64,000 nt of DNA, taken from NCBI RefSeq assembly GCF_011326755.1, contig NZ_JAAOIE010000002.1, forward strand, positions 186,001 to 250,000. The letters are read 5' to 3'. This DNA comes from Cochlodiniinecator piscidefendens. GTDB taxonomy: Bacteria > Pseudomonadota > Alphaproteobacteria > Rhodobacterales > Rhodobacteraceae. The position numbers and the translations under genes were made by a program. Under the pieces are notes generated by a model that was not told the origin of the DNA, did no database searches, and saw only the letters and a list, made by a program, of their open reading frames with translations. Of the stretch, positions 44,578 through 54,698 are shown one piece after another (positions within the stretch are counted from its first letter, which is position 1; each line of letters opens with the position of its first letter).

Positions 44578-45846
44578 TCATTCATTTTCAGAATTGTTGC
44601 TTTCTTCATCCAAAGCGGCGTCGATCCACACCTCTTGGGCCACTTCTGCGGCCACAGGCGTTGCAGATTGCATCATTGGCGTAAATGCGCCTGTGTCCTC
44701 GGGTGCAACGCTTGAGCGCTGTGTGGTCCGATAGGCTGCGTAAACAGCGATCGCGACCATAAGAGATAGAATCAAAAAGAAATATCCCTCCGGGCCCATT
44801 GCAGACATGATCCAACCGGTAACCAATGGCCCCGCGCTCGCCCCTAAGCCGTTAACAAACACAAGCCCACCAGATGCTGCAGCCATGTCTTCAACGTCAA
44901 GAAAGTCATTGGTATGCGCAATCAGCAATCCATAGAGAGGGTTTGATGTCCCTCCGATGACAAAAGCAGCAACCAGCAACAACGTGTAATTGTCGCTCAG
45001 CGCAAACCCGACAGCCGCGCCGACCGCGCCAACTGCGCTCATGATCCCGATCAAAAATCGGCGATCCATTCGATCGGAAATCCAGCCAATTGGATATTGG
45101 AACAGCAAAGCGCCAACATAAATAGCTGAAATAAAGACAGACAACTGCGCCCCAGTCATTCCCTTTTCAGTTGCATAAATCGCACTCATCCCAAATTGCG
45201 CAGAGAATATCCCCCCTAACAAAAACACACCAACACAGCCTAGCGGAGATTTGTTATAGAGTTCGCGCAATGACATCGCTTTCGCAGTGTCAAATGCCGG
45301 GGTTGGGCTAATCGATAGCAAAATTGGAGCGAATGAAATCGAAACCAACACCGATGAAATAATGAACAGAATATATCCAGATGGATCGCCCAGCGCAAAA
45401 AGCCCCTGCGCGGTCACAATCCCAACCATCTGAACAATGAGGTACAATGATAAAGCCTTGCCGCGGTTTTCATTGTCCGACGCGTTATTGAGCCAGCTTT
45501 CTGCGGTAACATACACACCAGAGAAGCAGAATCCGATAATCACGCGCCCAAGCGCCCAAGCAACGGGGTGGGATAGCGCTGGATATAAAATCAAAACGGC
45601 CGAGATAAAAGACGCTAGCGCAGCAAATACCCGCACATGCCCAACGCGGCGGATCATATCTGGCGCTAACTTTGACCCGCCCAAGAATCCAACAAAGTAC
45701 CCTGACATGATCACTGAGAGCTCAAAGGTTGAAAACCCGAGCACTGCGCCTTGAACCCCCAAGAGCGTCCCCTGCAGGCCATTGCCCACCATCAGAAGCA
45801 TCATTCCCAACAAGAGTGCCCAAGAGCTTCTTAATACCTGTAACAT
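44578..45846 (-). CDS. MFS transporter (YcaD-like)
   Basis: A 422-residue inner-membrane transporter of the major facilitator superfamily with about 12 hydrophobic helices. The loop between helices 2 and 3 is GSKLAPDMIRRVGHVRVF. The middle shows GWISDRMDRRFLIG, the repeated motif A of the second half. The last 50 residues are a hydrophilic acidic tail. It resembles YcaD-type carriers, whose substrate is unknown. GAGAGGAT precedes the ATG. Queuosine gene queA follows 92 bp upstream on the same strand. Confidence 0.85.
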   Translation of the reverse strand: MLQVLRSSWALLLGMMLLMVGNGLQGTLLGVQGAVLGFSTFELSVIMSGYFVGFLGGSKLAPDMIRRVGHVRVFAALASFISAVLILYPALSHPVAWALGRVIIGFCFSGVYVTAESWLNNASDNENRGKALSLYLIVQMVGIVTAQGLFALGDPSGYILFIISSVLVSISFAPILLSISPTPAFDTAKAMSLRELYNKSPLGCVGVFLLGGIFSAQFGMSAIYATEKGMTGAQLSVFISAIYVGALLFQYPIGWISDRMDRRFLIGIMSAVGAVGAAVGFALSDNYTLLLVAAFVIGGTSNPLYGLLIAHTNDFLDVEDMAAASGGLVFVNGLGASAGPLVTGWIMSAMGPEGYFFLILSLMVAIAVYAAYRTTQRSSVAPEDTGAFTPMMQSATPVAAEVAQEVWIDAALDEESNNSENE

Positions 45847-45938
45847 CGCTGATCCTCTCGCGCTTTCTATCGCTCTCCTACAATGAGGAACGAAAGAAAA
45901 CCGCCCGTCAACGACTTCTTACAGTTCAGAACAGTCGT

Positions 45939-46994
45939 TTATGGATTTGGGATCAATAAAGAGCCATCGCCGTAAGAGAAAAAGCGATACTGATTTTCGA
46001 TCGCGTGCGCATAAATTTCTCGGACCCTATCCTGCCCCATAAGCGCCGAAACGAGCATCATCAATGTGGACTTGGGGAGGTGAAAGTTTGTCATAAGCGC
46101 ATCAGTGATCTTAAATTCATAACCCGGCGTTATGAAGATATCTGTAGGTCCACTCCATGGTTCGATTTTCCCGACCGATGTACTAGCACTTTCGATCAAT
46201 CGCAGTGCTGTTGTCCCAACAGGAATAACGCGGCCACCATGTGCCTTAGTTTCATTAATAGCGGCAGCTGCGCTTTCTGAAACTTGCCCCCATTCACTGT
46301 GCATTTTATGATCGCTTATGTCGTCAACTTTGACAGGCAGAAATGTACCAGCGCCAACATGCAGCGTAACATAGGTAATTTTCACACCCATTTGTTCGAT
46401 CTTCGCTAACAACTCAGAATCAAAATGCAACGAAGCCGTCGGCGCAGCAACAGCACCGGAATGTTTAGCCCATACAGTTTGATAATCAGTTTTATCCCCT
46501 TCATCAGCGGGGCGTTTCGCTGCGATGTAAGGAGGAAGCGGCATTGCCCCAGCCCTAGTCAACGCGTCATCAAAGTCATCACCAACCAAATTAAATACCA
46601 AACGCGCAGTCCCGTCGATACGCCCTTCGACCGTCGCGGACAGATCAGGCGAAAACTGTATCACTTCGCCGTCTTTTACTTTTTTGAGCGGCTTTACCAG
46701 TGCTTGCCACGTTCCATCGGCTTCAGGACTCAGCAACGTTACTTCAATGCGCGCTTCTGTTAGACCTTGGGCACCCTGACGTGATCTCAGCCCACTTAAT
46801 CGGGCGGGAATGACTTTCGTATCGTTCAGGACCAATCGATCACCGGCTTTCAGATATTCACTTAGGTCGGTCACCACCCGATCTGAAATTTTTCCGCCTT
46901 GAGCCACAAGCAAGCGCGCAGAAGATCGCGGTTTGGCCGGCCTTGTCGCGATTAAGGCTTCGGGCAAATCAAAATCAAAATCAGACAGCTTCAT
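45939..46994 (-). CDS. queA: S-adenosylmethionine:tRNA ribosyltransferase-isomerase
   Basis: Moves the ribosyl part of SAM to preQ1 in tRNA, forming epoxyqueuosine. The 351-residue protein opens [20 protein letters not shown]. It has [32 protein letters not shown] and [21 protein letters not shown], all QueA signatures. Its ATG overlaps the stop of the large AsmA-like gene by 4 bases, so the two are coupled. No other queuosine gene is nearby. Confidence 0.95.
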   Translation of the reverse strand: MKLSDFDFDLPEALIATRPAKPRSSARLLVAQGGKISDRVVTDLSEYLKAGDRLVLNDTKVIPARLSGLRSRQGAQGLTEARIEVTLLSPEADGTWQALVKPLKKVKDGEVIQFSPDLSATVEGRIDGTARLVFNLVGDDFDDALTRAGAMPLPPYIAAKRPADEGDKTDYQTVWAKHSGAVAAPTASLHFDSELLAKIEQMGVKITYVTLHVGAGTFLPVKVDDISDHKMHSEWGQVSESAAAAINETKAHGGRVIPVGTTALRLIESASTSVGKIEPWSGPTDIFITPGYEFKITDALMTNFHLPKSTLMMLVSALMGQDRVREIYAHAIENQYRFFSYGDGSLLIPNP

Positions 46995-49900
46995 TCTGCA
47001 GGGACCTCAGGTGGCGGGCGCCGGAATATTTCACGAAACATACCGGGTGTTAAAATCGATAAAGGATTGACTGAAACGCTAGGGGATGCAGCCGGGCCAC
47101 GCAGACGATAGTTAAATCCGAACAGCCCCTCACCGCGCCGTGTAAAGATTGCTCCAATACCATTCAAGGCATAGATCGGCGAAACGACTCCCTGCATATC
47201 AAGAGTATCCGCAACCAACGAGTAAACGCCATCTAACGACACCCCCATTGATGGCCCAACCGCACTGGCCTGCCTCATGATCAACTCTTCTGGGCCAAGC
47301 ACAAAAGAGGCCTCTGCAGATGTAAAGGTGATCCCTGCCCCGTTAAGCTGATCCAACAAACCAATAACACTAATTGCATTGAGTAGTTCGGCTAACGCCG
47401 AAGCCCCTTGGACGCGCAGCCTATCGCTTGTTACGATGCCAGAATAATAACCGTCCTGAGAGCGTGGCGTCAGAGTCAGCTCCATATTGCCGCCGTAAGC
47501 ATTTTCAAAGATACCCGCAGATCTCAGCAATCCGCCGCCATCCGCTGTATTTATCCGCACACCGGTGCCGTTTGTTGTTGCACCCACTGTGCCGGTAACC
47601 GGCGCCCCTCCGTTGACCCGTGCCTCAAAGGTTCCTCCAAAATGCGGTGAAGTTGCAAAGTTTCCTCGCACATTGTGCAGCGCGATTCCCTCAGAAATAC
47701 GCACACGATCAAGGGCAACCTCAAGTGGTACATTTCCTGCACCGGTCCCGCTTGTCCCTTCTGATCCAAAATCGGAATATCGAAGATCAAAGCTACCACC
47801 TGTGATCGATACAAGAGGTGTATTTGTCCCTCGCCCAACAAGCGTCACAGGCGCGTTCAACCATCTTCCTACGCGTACACTAGGGAAAACCGCATGATCC
47901 AACGTACCTTGATTATTAATCGAAATGGACCCGCTTGCGCTTAAGCCAGGAGCCTCCAAAGCAATGCGGTCTATCTGTACAGGTGTTCCTAGACGCCCCG
48001 AAATATCGAGTTGCCCACTACGTCCTGTAGACTTTGACCAGTTCAAAGACGGAATCCGTAGCCCCACACCTGATAAATCAGAACTCAGTTGAAATGTTGG
48101 TATTCCGTCCCTCGGAAGGTTAACAACAATTTGCCCCTGTCCTGAGCCAAAGACAGAACCACTAGGAAGGCCGATGTTAAACTCATCAAGTACAGCTGCA
48201 GATAATTCTACCTGACCCTCGACCACTGATCCATTGTCTGTATCTGGGCCCAAAGGCTGGGTCCAACTGCCATTAAACGGAATCGCGCCCAAACGCGCTC
48301 GGCCAGCAATGATCAATTGTTCCGGAGTAGCTGTCAGATTTAGCCTCGTTGCATTTAGCTGATGCCCCTCAACCAGCACATCAGATCGGACTTCGGTCAA
48401 TGTTGCAGCAACATCAAATGATACATCGTCTAACAACAGTTCCTTGACCAAAGGCAAAGACAACTCTGCGCTTATCAAAGCCTGCCCGTCGGCTAAATTG
48501 ATCGGAAGATCTGCTTTGGATAAAAATTCAAACGGAGGTTCATCAAGCAAAGCGAGCGCGCTGGGCAATGTACCATCTGCCGTCAAAGAGATGTCTGCCC
48601 GTGTTGGTTTCGCAAAGACATCCGGAATGCGAAAAACAGAGCCATCCACCGCCAAAGCGTCGCCATTTGGGGCCACAACTTCGCCGCTTTCAACGATGAG
48701 CGTGAACGCAGGGCCTTCAAGCGTAGCGTATCCAGTTGCACTTTGAACAGGCGGCAACGTAGGCATATAACGCACGCTGGCATCATTCATTCCAAAGCGC
48801 AAATTCCAAGTAGGATCTTCACCTGGGTTTATCCGCAATGCGCCATGCGTATCGCTCAAACGCCCGCCCAGAACATTTTCAGCAAGCCATTCACGGGTTT
48901 TAGGAACGGCAATTAACGGCCATAGCTGCAAAAGCTGGTCGCTTTCGATGCGCGGCACTTCTAAATCCATAGCGACGGCCCACCCATCGGGCTGTGCAGA
49001 TAAGTGGCCATTTGCTGTCAGGCTCACGTCTTCATCGTAAAGGGTGAGCTGACCAACCTCTAATAAAAACGGGGCCAAACCTAACCGGAAATCCAATGCG
49101 CCACCATCAAACTGCGCAGGTGTTTCAAGTGCATCCCCTGGGTTTGTCACCAAGTCGTTGAATTGAAATTGTCCAACAAAGGACGTTGGTAACCCCGTTT
49201 CAAAAGCCTCAAGCTGCGCGACCCCCTCTGCACGTACGACAGCGGCCTCTGTTGCAATTGAAAGTTCGCTAAATTCGATTGTCTCGGTGGACTGATCATA
49301 ATTGAAATAGGCTGTGCCGCTTTCAAACCCAATGGGTAAACTGGCCGCATTCGGAGACAAAACGCCTTCTCCGATTTGTAATGTACCATTCATACCTTGC
49401 AGCACGCCATCAGCATTTACTTCGGTCCGCACAGCCCCGGAGACAGGCGCGTTTATCACTGACAACCACGCTACCGCTGGCGCTTGCGTCGCAAAATCGG
49501 ATGCGGGCACGTCGGTCAGATTAGCGGACAAGATCGCACGTCTTGATCCCTTGAAGGATTGGAAAGACAACGCCCCAACCGCAGGTGTATCCTGACCATA
49601 AAGTAGATCAAAGTTGACGCGCAATTCCACTTTTTCAGCGTCCTGTGTGAGACTTAGCAGGCCATCACGCGCAACCCAAAACCGCGCAGCGCGAACGTCT
49701 TCATACTGAATAGTCACCCCTTCGGCACGAATTTCCTCAAGCTCGGCAAGCTCAGGTAACTCAAACAACTGATCTATGCTGTCCAACACATCTGCTAACG
49801 ACCCCGACGGCGTCATACCATCAGTAGGCGTATCAAGTGACAGATCAAACCGACCATCGGGTTCTCTGCGAAGCGATAATGCCGCCCCTTCCAACACCGC

Positions 49901-50290
49901 TTGGGTTGGTCGTATTTCCCGCGACAACAATGCAGCCGCGTCAACCTCAAGCAACATCGAACGAAAAGATGCCAGCGGTAAACCTGTCTGGTCTTCGATC
50001 TGAACATCATTAAAATAGACTTGCGGCTGTAGACCGACACCAATGCGAACGGAAAGCTCTCCAAGCAACAGATTTCCGCCAGCCATTTGTTCCGTCAAAA
50101 GTGTTTCCACTTTGGCGCGGAGCCATTCCGGTGCGCGCACCCGTTGACCCGATAACGAAAATGCAATGATCGCGACAAACGCAATGATCAACGCAGTACT
50201 GAATAGCATCCATAACCCAACGCCCCGCTTGCGGTTGCGCGGTTTCCCACGTTTGGTCGTGGGCTCAGGCGTTTCAGGTGTTTCGGTCAT
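46991..50290 (-). CDS. AsmA/YhdP-like (DUF3971) envelope protein
   Basis: A 1099-residue protein with one N-terminal membrane helix (residues 24-46, [19 protein letters not shown]) after a basic cytoplasmic tail. The rest is a long beta-rich periplasmic part of the DUF3971/AsmA-like C type. It includes [20 protein letters not shown] near the start and [20 protein letters not shown] at the end, as in YhdP/TamB relatives. Such proteins bridge inner and outer membranes and are linked to phospholipid transport. It is the first gene of a pair with queA (4-base overlap), a pairing unrelated in function. Confidence 0.85.
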   Translation of the reverse strand: MTETPETPEPTTKRGKPRNRKRGVGLWMLFSTALIIAFVAIIAFSLSGQRVRAPEWLRAKVETLLTEQMAGGNLLLGELSVRIGVGLQPQVYFNDVQIEDQTGLPLASFRSMLLEVDAAALLSREIRPTQAVLEGAALSLRREPDGRFDLSLDTPTDGMTPSGSLADVLDSIDQLFELPELAELEEIRAEGVTIQYEDVRAARFWVARDGLLSLTQDAEKVELRVNFDLLYGQDTPAVGALSFQSFKGSRRAILSANLTDVPASDFATQAPAVAWLSVINAPVSGAVRTEVNADGVLQGMNGTLQIGEGVLSPNAASLPIGFESGTAYFNYDQSTETIEFSELSIATEAAVVRAEGVAQLEAFETGLPTSFVGQFQFNDLVTNPGDALETPAQFDGGALDFRLGLAPFLLEVGQLTLYDEDVSLTANGHLSAQPDGWAVAMDLEVPRIESDQLLQLWPLIAVPKTREWLAENVLGGRLSDTHGALRINPGEDPTWNLRFGMNDASVRYMPTLPPVQSATGYATLEGPAFTLIVESGEVVAPNGDALAVDGSVFRIPDVFAKPTRADISLTADGTLPSALALLDEPPFEFLSKADLPINLADGQALISAELSLPLVKELLLDDVSFDVAATLTEVRSDVLVEGHQLNATRLNLTATPEQLIIAGRARLGAIPFNGSWTQPLGPDTDNGSVVEGQVELSAAVLDEFNIGLPSGSVFGSGQGQIVVNLPRDGIPTFQLSSDLSGVGLRIPSLNWSKSTGRSGQLDISGRLGTPVQIDRIALEAPGLSASGSISINNQGTLDHAVFPSVRVGRWLNAPVTLVGRGTNTPLVSITGGSFDLRYSDFGSEGTSGTGAGNVPLEVALDRVRISEGIALHNVRGNFATSPHFGGTFEARVNGGAPVTGTVGATTNGTGVRINTADGGGLLRSAGIFENAYGGNMELTLTPRSQDGYYSGIVTSDRLRVQGASALAELLNAISVIGLLDQLNGAGITFTSAEASFVLGPEELIMRQASAVGPSMGVSLDGVYSLVADTLDMQGVVSPIYALNGIGAIFTRRGEGLFGFNYRLRGPAASPSVSVNPLSILTPGMFREIFRRPPPEVPAE

Positions 50291-50387
50291 GTAGGTAGTC
50301 TATAGCCTAACTTTTGCATTTCTTCTCTTTAACTTTGTGTGGCCAATAGTAAAACTGCTGTTCACACTAATATTGAGGATCATTCAC

Positions 50388-50852
50388 GTGACGTTAGACA
50401 TCGGCCATTCTGCTCCGGATTTCACTTTGCCTCAGGATGGCGGTGATCCTGTAACTCTCAGTGCTCTTAGACCGTCGCGGGTGGTTTTGTTTTTTTACCC
50501 CAAAGACAATACCCCTGGCTGCACAACTGAGGCGATAGATTTCACAAACCACCTAGAGGAGTTCAAGTCCCTTGGCGTTGAAATTATTGGGATTTCTAAA
50601 GACAGCATCCGGAAACACGCCAATTTCCGCACGAAACACGAGTTGGGCGTTTCTTTAGTTTCTGATGCAGATAGCGACACCTGCGAACGTTATGGTGTTT
50701 GGAAAGAAAAATCGATGTATGGTAAAACCTTCTGGGGCATTGAACGCACTACAATTTTGATTGATGGCAATGGCGAAATATTGCGCATTTGGAACAAAGT
50801 TAAAGTCCCAGGTCACGTGCAAGATGTCTTAGAAACGGTCAAGTCCCTATGA
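50388..50852 (+). CDS. bcp: Thioredoxin-dependent peroxiredoxin (Bcp type)
   Basis: A 154-residue peroxiredoxin that reduces peroxides. The peroxidatic Cys is in FFYPKDNTPGCTTEAIDF. The residue five positions on, where E. coli Bcp has its resolving Cys, is not Cys here, so a one-Cys or atypical mechanism is likely. GTG 50388 is chosen as the start, with GAGGAT seven bases upstream. The frame begins at 50337, but its extra residues are hydrophobic and unlike the family. Its TGA overlaps the ATG of the DUF455 gene. Confidence 0.9.
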   Translation: MTLDIGHSAPDFTLPQDGGDPVTLSALRPSRVVLFFYPKDNTPGCTTEAIDFTNHLEEFKSLGVEIIGISKDSIRKHANFRTKHELGVSLVSDADSDTCERYGVWKEKSMYGKTFWGIERTTILIDGNGEILRIWNKVKVPGHVQDVLETVKSL

Positions 50853-51661
50853 ACCTCACCCTTTCGCAAATGGCTGTCGAGGTTTTGACCACAGCGGACG
50901 GCCATGAAAAAACTGCGATTTCTCGCAAGCATGCAGCAACATGGTTCGCAGCACGCGAAAGAAATGAACCACCGGAAATAGGCCACGCGACTCCGCCGGA
51001 TTTTCCTGCACGCCCCGAAAAACCAGAACTCTTGAACCCACGAGATGTCCCCCACCGCAAACCCGGCAGCGAAGCAGGCCGCATCGCCCTTTTGCACGCC
51101 GTCGCCCATATTGAATTGAATGCGGTTGATCTTCATTGGGACATCATCGCACGGTTTTCTCATGTCAAAATGCCCATTGGTTTCTACGATGATTGGGTAA
51201 AGTCGGCGGACGAAGAGTCAAACCATTTCAATCTTGTATGCGAGTGTCTTAAGTCACTGGGTAGTCATTATGGTGCTTTGCCCGCCCACGCAGGAATGTG
51301 GCGTGCCGCCCAAGACACAGCAACCGACTTTATGGGACGCCTGGCCGTTGTCCCCATGGTCCTTGAGGCGCGCGGGCTCGATGTAACGCCTGGGATGATA
51401 AACATCTTCAAATCTGCAAAGCTGCCAAATGTGGTGGCAGCTTTGGAAACCATCTATGCCGAAGAAGTCGCCCATGTCGCCTATGGGTCAAAATGGTTTC
51501 ACTTTTTATGCGGCCGCCACGAACACGATCCCAAAGACACATTTCACGAACTTGTTCGGACATATTTTCACGGCGCATTAAAACCCCCATTCAACGAAGA
51601 AAAACGGGCAGATGCGGGTCTTCCACCAGATTTTTATTGGCCATTGGCTGAAAAACGCTGA
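50849..51661 (+). CDS. DUF455 ferritin-like protein
   Basis: A 270-residue protein of the DUF455 family with a ferritin-like four-helix core. Metal-ligand-like Glu/His are visible in AHIELNAVDLHWD, SADEESNHFNLV, VLEARGLDVTPG and YAEEVAHVAYGSKWF. Its catalytic role is unknown. The four-base overlap with the peroxiredoxin gene suggests a joint role in oxidative stress or iron handling, which is inference. Confidence 0.88.
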   Translation: MNLTLSQMAVEVLTTADGHEKTAISRKHAATWFAARERNEPPEIGHATPPDFPARPEKPELLNPRDVPHRKPGSEAGRIALLHAVAHIELNAVDLHWDIIARFSHVKMPIGFYDDWVKSADEESNHFNLVCECLKSLGSHYGALPAHAGMWRAAQDTATDFMGRLAVVPMVLEARGLDVTPGMINIFKSAKLPNVVAALETIYAEEVAHVAYGSKWFHFLCGRHEHDPKDTFHELVRTYFHGALKPPFNEEKRADAGLPPDFYWPLAEKR

Positions 51662-51700
51662 CGTTTCGATTGCGAATTAGCAAGAAACTGCCTGCTTTTA

Positions 51701-51712
51701 CCGTAATTACGG
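51701..51712. promoter_or_regulatory. Perfect 12-base palindrome before the M23 gene
   Basis: CCGTAATTACGG, 40 bases after the DUF455 stop and 137 before the M23 start. It could be an operator half-pair, but nothing else supports this. Confidence 0.35.
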
Positions 51713-51773
51713 CCTGTAACCGCGTAAAAAATATCAAAATTCTTGCCGCGACATTTAGAGATTGTTAAAACAA

Positions 51774-51813
51774 CGCGTGTAGTGGCGGAAATTTTGATTT
51801 CCAAAGCGACGCG
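51774..51813 (+). promoter_or_regulatory. Nested stems in the M23 gene leader
   Basis: Outer arms CGCGT (51774-51778) and ACGCG (51809-51813) enclose GGAAAT, TTTG, ATTTCC (51787-51802). It lies 35 bases upstream of the M23 start in an otherwise AT-rich leader. A role in mRNA control is possible. Confidence 0.4.
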
Positions 51814-51848
51814 TCGGGGATGATCATAACCACTCTAGGGCATTACTT

Positions 51849-53186
51849 TTGTTTCAAAAACTGAACCACATGCTGGGAAAACGTTTTCCAGATCGCAGAG
51901 TGTTTTTGCGCTCAGATACCGAAACGCGCTTCATTCGCCTTTCACCTTTGGCGCAATTTACGGCCCTCACAGGCAGTGCTGTTCTGGTGTCTTGGACCAT
52001 CGTCGCAACTGCTATCCTGCTCATGGACAGTATTGGTTCGGGCACCGTTCGCGAGCAAGCCCGCCGCGAACAGGCGGCATATGAAACGCGCCTCAATGAC
52101 CTTTCTCAAGAGCGCGACATTCGAGCCGAAGAAGCTGTAGCAGCTCAGGAGCGGTTTAACATTGCTTTGCGCGAAGTATCGCAAATGCAATCTGCCCTTC
52201 TAAATTCAGAAGAGCGTCGCCGCGAACTGGAAACCGGCGTCAGTGTAATTCAGGGCACACTCAGCGACATGATTGCTGAGCGCGATCAGGCCCAACAGGC
52301 AGTTGAAACCCTTTCAGCTTCACTTGAGGATGTCACTGGATCAGCTCGCACCGAACAGGGGCGCGCACAAGACACTGAAAATACGCTTGATTTTTTGACC
52401 TCTGCTTTGGTTGAAACGGCAATCGAGCGGGATTCAATACAACGTACATCCGACGCACACGAAGACGAGGTTCAGCAACTTGAATCCGAAATTCGTCTAT
52501 CCGCAGATCGCAATGATCAAATCTTTCGTCAGCTCGAAGATGCTCTTTCAGTCTCTGTAGAGCCACTCGAAGGCATGTTCCGTGCTGCGGGGCATAACCC
52601 TGAAACACTCATCGGTCAGGTCAGACGCGGTTATTCCGGCCAAGGTGGCGGTCCGCTTTCACCAATAAGTTTCTCTTTGCCGGGCATTGATACACTCCCC
52701 GATCCAGACACCACACGCGCGAACGCTATTTTGCGTGAAATGGATCGCATTAACCTCTATCGCATCGCAGCTGAGCAATTGCCATTTGCCAATCCTGTTC
52801 GCAATTCCTTTCGCTTCACCTCGCCTTTCGGAATGCGGTCTGATCCCCGCGGAGCGGGTCGTCGTATGCACAATGGTGTGGACTTTGCCGGGCCAACTGG
52901 AACGCCAATTTATGCAACAGCTGACGGCGTTGTCACTTTTGCAGGTTGGCAGTCCGGATATGGTCGCTTAGTTAAAATTCAACACGAATTTGGCGTAGAA
53001 ACCCGTTACGCCCATAATTCGCGCATTCGCGTACAAGCCGGTCAAAGGGTCTCGCGCGGCGATCGAATAAGTGATATGGGTGCCTCTGGTCGGGTGACGG
53101 GAACGCACCTGCACTATGAGATCCGTATAAACGGTAACCCGATCAACCCCATGAACTATATCAGGGCAGCAAACGATGTTTTCTAA
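51849..53186 (+). CDS. M23 (LytM) family peptidase, membrane-anchored with coiled coil
   Basis: A 445-residue peptidoglycan hydrolase. Residues 35-58 are a membrane helix (QFTALTGSAVLVSWTIVATA). Residues 65-235 are a long coiled coil (EQARREQAAYETRL and onward). Residues about 320-435 are the LytM domain with zinc ligands in MHNGVDFAG (HxxxD) and GTHLHYEIR (HxH). The read start is TTG 51849, and ATG 51870 is an alternative. Neither has a clear ribosome site. It overlaps the bactofilin gene by 11 bases. Bactofilin-M23 pairs are known to shape the cell wall in alphaproteobacteria. Confidence 0.92.
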   Translation: MFQKLNHMLGKRFPDRRVFLRSDTETRFIRLSPLAQFTALTGSAVLVSWTIVATAILLMDSIGSGTVREQARREQAAYETRLNDLSQERDIRAEEAVAAQERFNIALREVSQMQSALLNSEERRRELETGVSVIQGTLSDMIAERDQAQQAVETLSASLEDVTGSARTEQGRAQDTENTLDFLTSALVETAIERDSIQRTSDAHEDEVQQLESEIRLSADRNDQIFRQLEDALSVSVEPLEGMFRAAGHNPETLIGQVRRGYSGQGGGPLSPISFSLPGIDTLPDPDTTRANAILREMDRINLYRIAAEQLPFANPVRNSFRFTSPFGMRSDPRGAGRRMHNGVDFAGPTGTPIYATADGVVTFAGWQSGYGRLVKIQHEFGVETRYAHNSRIRVQAGQRVSRGDRISDMGASGRVTGTHLHYEIRINGNPINPMNYIRAANDVF

Positions 53187-53694
53187 AAGCCGAATCAATG
53201 AACCTGGTCCAAAGCAGAACGCTGCAGAGGACAAACCTAAGGCACCAGAAATGCCTGCTGCCAAGCCTGCCGCAGACATTCCAACAACGCCAAAGGCAAA
53301 ACCGCCAGCATCCGTGCTGTCGTCAGATTTGCACATCACAGGCAATCTGCGCACCACAGGCGACATTCAAATCGAAGGCCAAGTTGAGGGCGATATTCGT
53401 GCGCACCTCTTAACAGTTGGCGAAGGCGCTACTGTTCGCGGCGAAGTGATCGCAGACGATGTTGTAGTCAACGGGCGTGTTATTGGACGTGTACGCGGAC
53501 TAAAGGTACGTCTCACATCTACCGCACGCGTCGAAGGCGACATCATCCACAAGACTATCGCAATCGAATCTGGTGCGCATTTTGAAGGCTCTGTTCAGCG
53601 CCAAGATGACCCTCTTTCCAAAGGCAGCAAAACACCAACGGCCCCTGCTCCGGCAGCTCCACAAGCCGCTGCGGCACCTGCGCCAAAGAGCTAA
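53176..53694 (+). CDS. Bactofilin (polymer-forming cytoskeletal protein)
   Basis: A 172-residue bactofilin. A Pro/Ala-rich tail (residues 1-50) leads to the beta-helical core at about 53-140: LRTTGDIQIEGQVEGDIRAH, GATVRGEVIADDVVVNGRVI and LTSTARVEGDIIHKTIAIES. The C-terminal tail is rich in Ala and Pro. Bactofilins polymerise without nucleotide and recruit enzymes to local wall sites. Its ATG lies inside the end of the M23 gene, indicating coupled translation and joint function. Confidence 0.93.
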   Translation: MFSKSRINEPGPKQNAAEDKPKAPEMPAAKPAADIPTTPKAKPPASVLSSDLHITGNLRTTGDIQIEGQVEGDIRAHLLTVGEGATVRGEVIADDVVVNGRVIGRVRGLKVRLTSTARVEGDIIHKTIAIESGAHFEGSVQRQDDPLSKGSKTPTAPAPAAPQAAAAPAPKS

Positions 53695-53714
53695 GTCGAC
53701 AATACAGCCTATAC

Positions 53715-53747
53715 AAAAAGCAGAGCAGTCAAGTGCTCTGCTTTTTT
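53715..53747. terminator. Bidirectional terminator between bactofilin and DUF2189 genes
   Basis: GCAGAGCA, six bases, TGCTCTGC with A-run before and T-run after. It separates the convergent ends of the bactofilin gene (+) and the DUF2189 gene (-). Confidence 0.9.
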
Positions 53748-53752
53748 AGTTT

Positions 53753-54529
53753 TTAGGGTAAAAGACGGCGATAAAGATGCCATGTTGTGTGTCCAAGCAA
53801 CGGTAATACAATGAACAGCCCCAAAAACCCGGGCAACATTCCAATGAATAACAACACAACCACCAATGCCGCCCAGCCGCACATAACCATCAGATTCTGA
53901 CCCACAGCTTTCATGCTTGTGATCATGGCAGTGACAAAATCAATTTCAAGATCAAGTAAAATTGGCAATCCGACAACCGAAATTGAAAAAATCAACATCG
54001 CGTGTAGTGCCCCAACAATACTACCAACAGCCAACATTGTAAGTCCATTGCCAGTTAAAAAAACCTCATAGGAGGAGCTGACATTGGTCATTGTGCTTAG
54101 CCCTAAAAAAAGGGCAAAAATCATATGCGCAATGAAAAACCAAAATAGGAAAACAACGACGATAATCGCGCAAATCGAAGGTACTTGTCGGTCTTTCTGC
54201 GCATAAACTACACCCAATATTGAATGCCACCCCAGAGCTGTACCTTGCTCCAATCTACGGCTGACCTCATACAAACCAACAGCGGCAAATGGACCAAATA
54301 GAGGAAATCCAAACGTTGCAAACACCAACCAATAGGTTTGCCCAGTACGTATGGTGATCCAATACATGAAAATGCCGGCGATCACATAAAACCCTGCGAA
54401 AAAGAGCCCATATTTCGGTGCCTGCAAAAAATCTTTCAGCCCAAGCCTCAATGCTGCCAAAATGTCAGAAAAGCCTATGGTTTCTATACTAGGAATTGTT
54501 GAAGGCTTGGATACTTCTATCTGTGTCAT
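53753..54529 (-). CDS. DUF2189 integral membrane protein
   Basis: A 258-residue membrane protein of the DUF2189 family with six hydrophobic segments. It opens MTQIEVSKPSTIPSIETIGF, and the conserved tract DILAALRLGLKDFLQAPKYG precedes the first helix. The frame extends to 54544, but GGGAG lies close before ATG 54529. No function is established for the family. In proteobacteria it is often near respiratory or cytochrome genes, which is not so here. Confidence 0.87.
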   Translation of the reverse strand: MTQIEVSKPSTIPSIETIGFSDILAALRLGLKDFLQAPKYGLFFAGFYVIAGIFMYWITIRTGQTYWLVFATFGFPLFGPFAAVGLYEVSRRLEQGTALGWHSILGVVYAQKDRQVPSICAIIVVVFLFWFFIAHMIFALFLGLSTMTNVSSSYEVFLTGNGLTMLAVGSIVGALHAMLIFSISVVGLPILLDLEIDFVTAMITSMKAVGQNLMVMCGWAALVVVLLFIGMLPGFLGLFIVLPLLGHTTWHLYRRLLP

Positions 54530-54653
54530 TCTATTCTCCCGCACTCACTTTGGGAGTATCCGACATAACTGTCACGCCAAATTTGGCCACCACCCAACGC
54601 AACGTTAGGTTATTTCCGTTTGCAGTCCTCACCTATGGAACAAATAGACAAAC

Positions 54654-54677
54654 AAAAAGGGCGGAGAAACCCCGCCC
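54654..54677 (-). terminator. Rho-independent terminator of prfB
   Basis: GGGCGG and CCGCCC pair around seven bases. On the minus strand the stem is followed by TTTTT. It lies 22 bases after the prfB stop. Confidence 0.85.
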
Positions 54678-54698
54678 TGCGCTTCCAGCTACTTTTCG

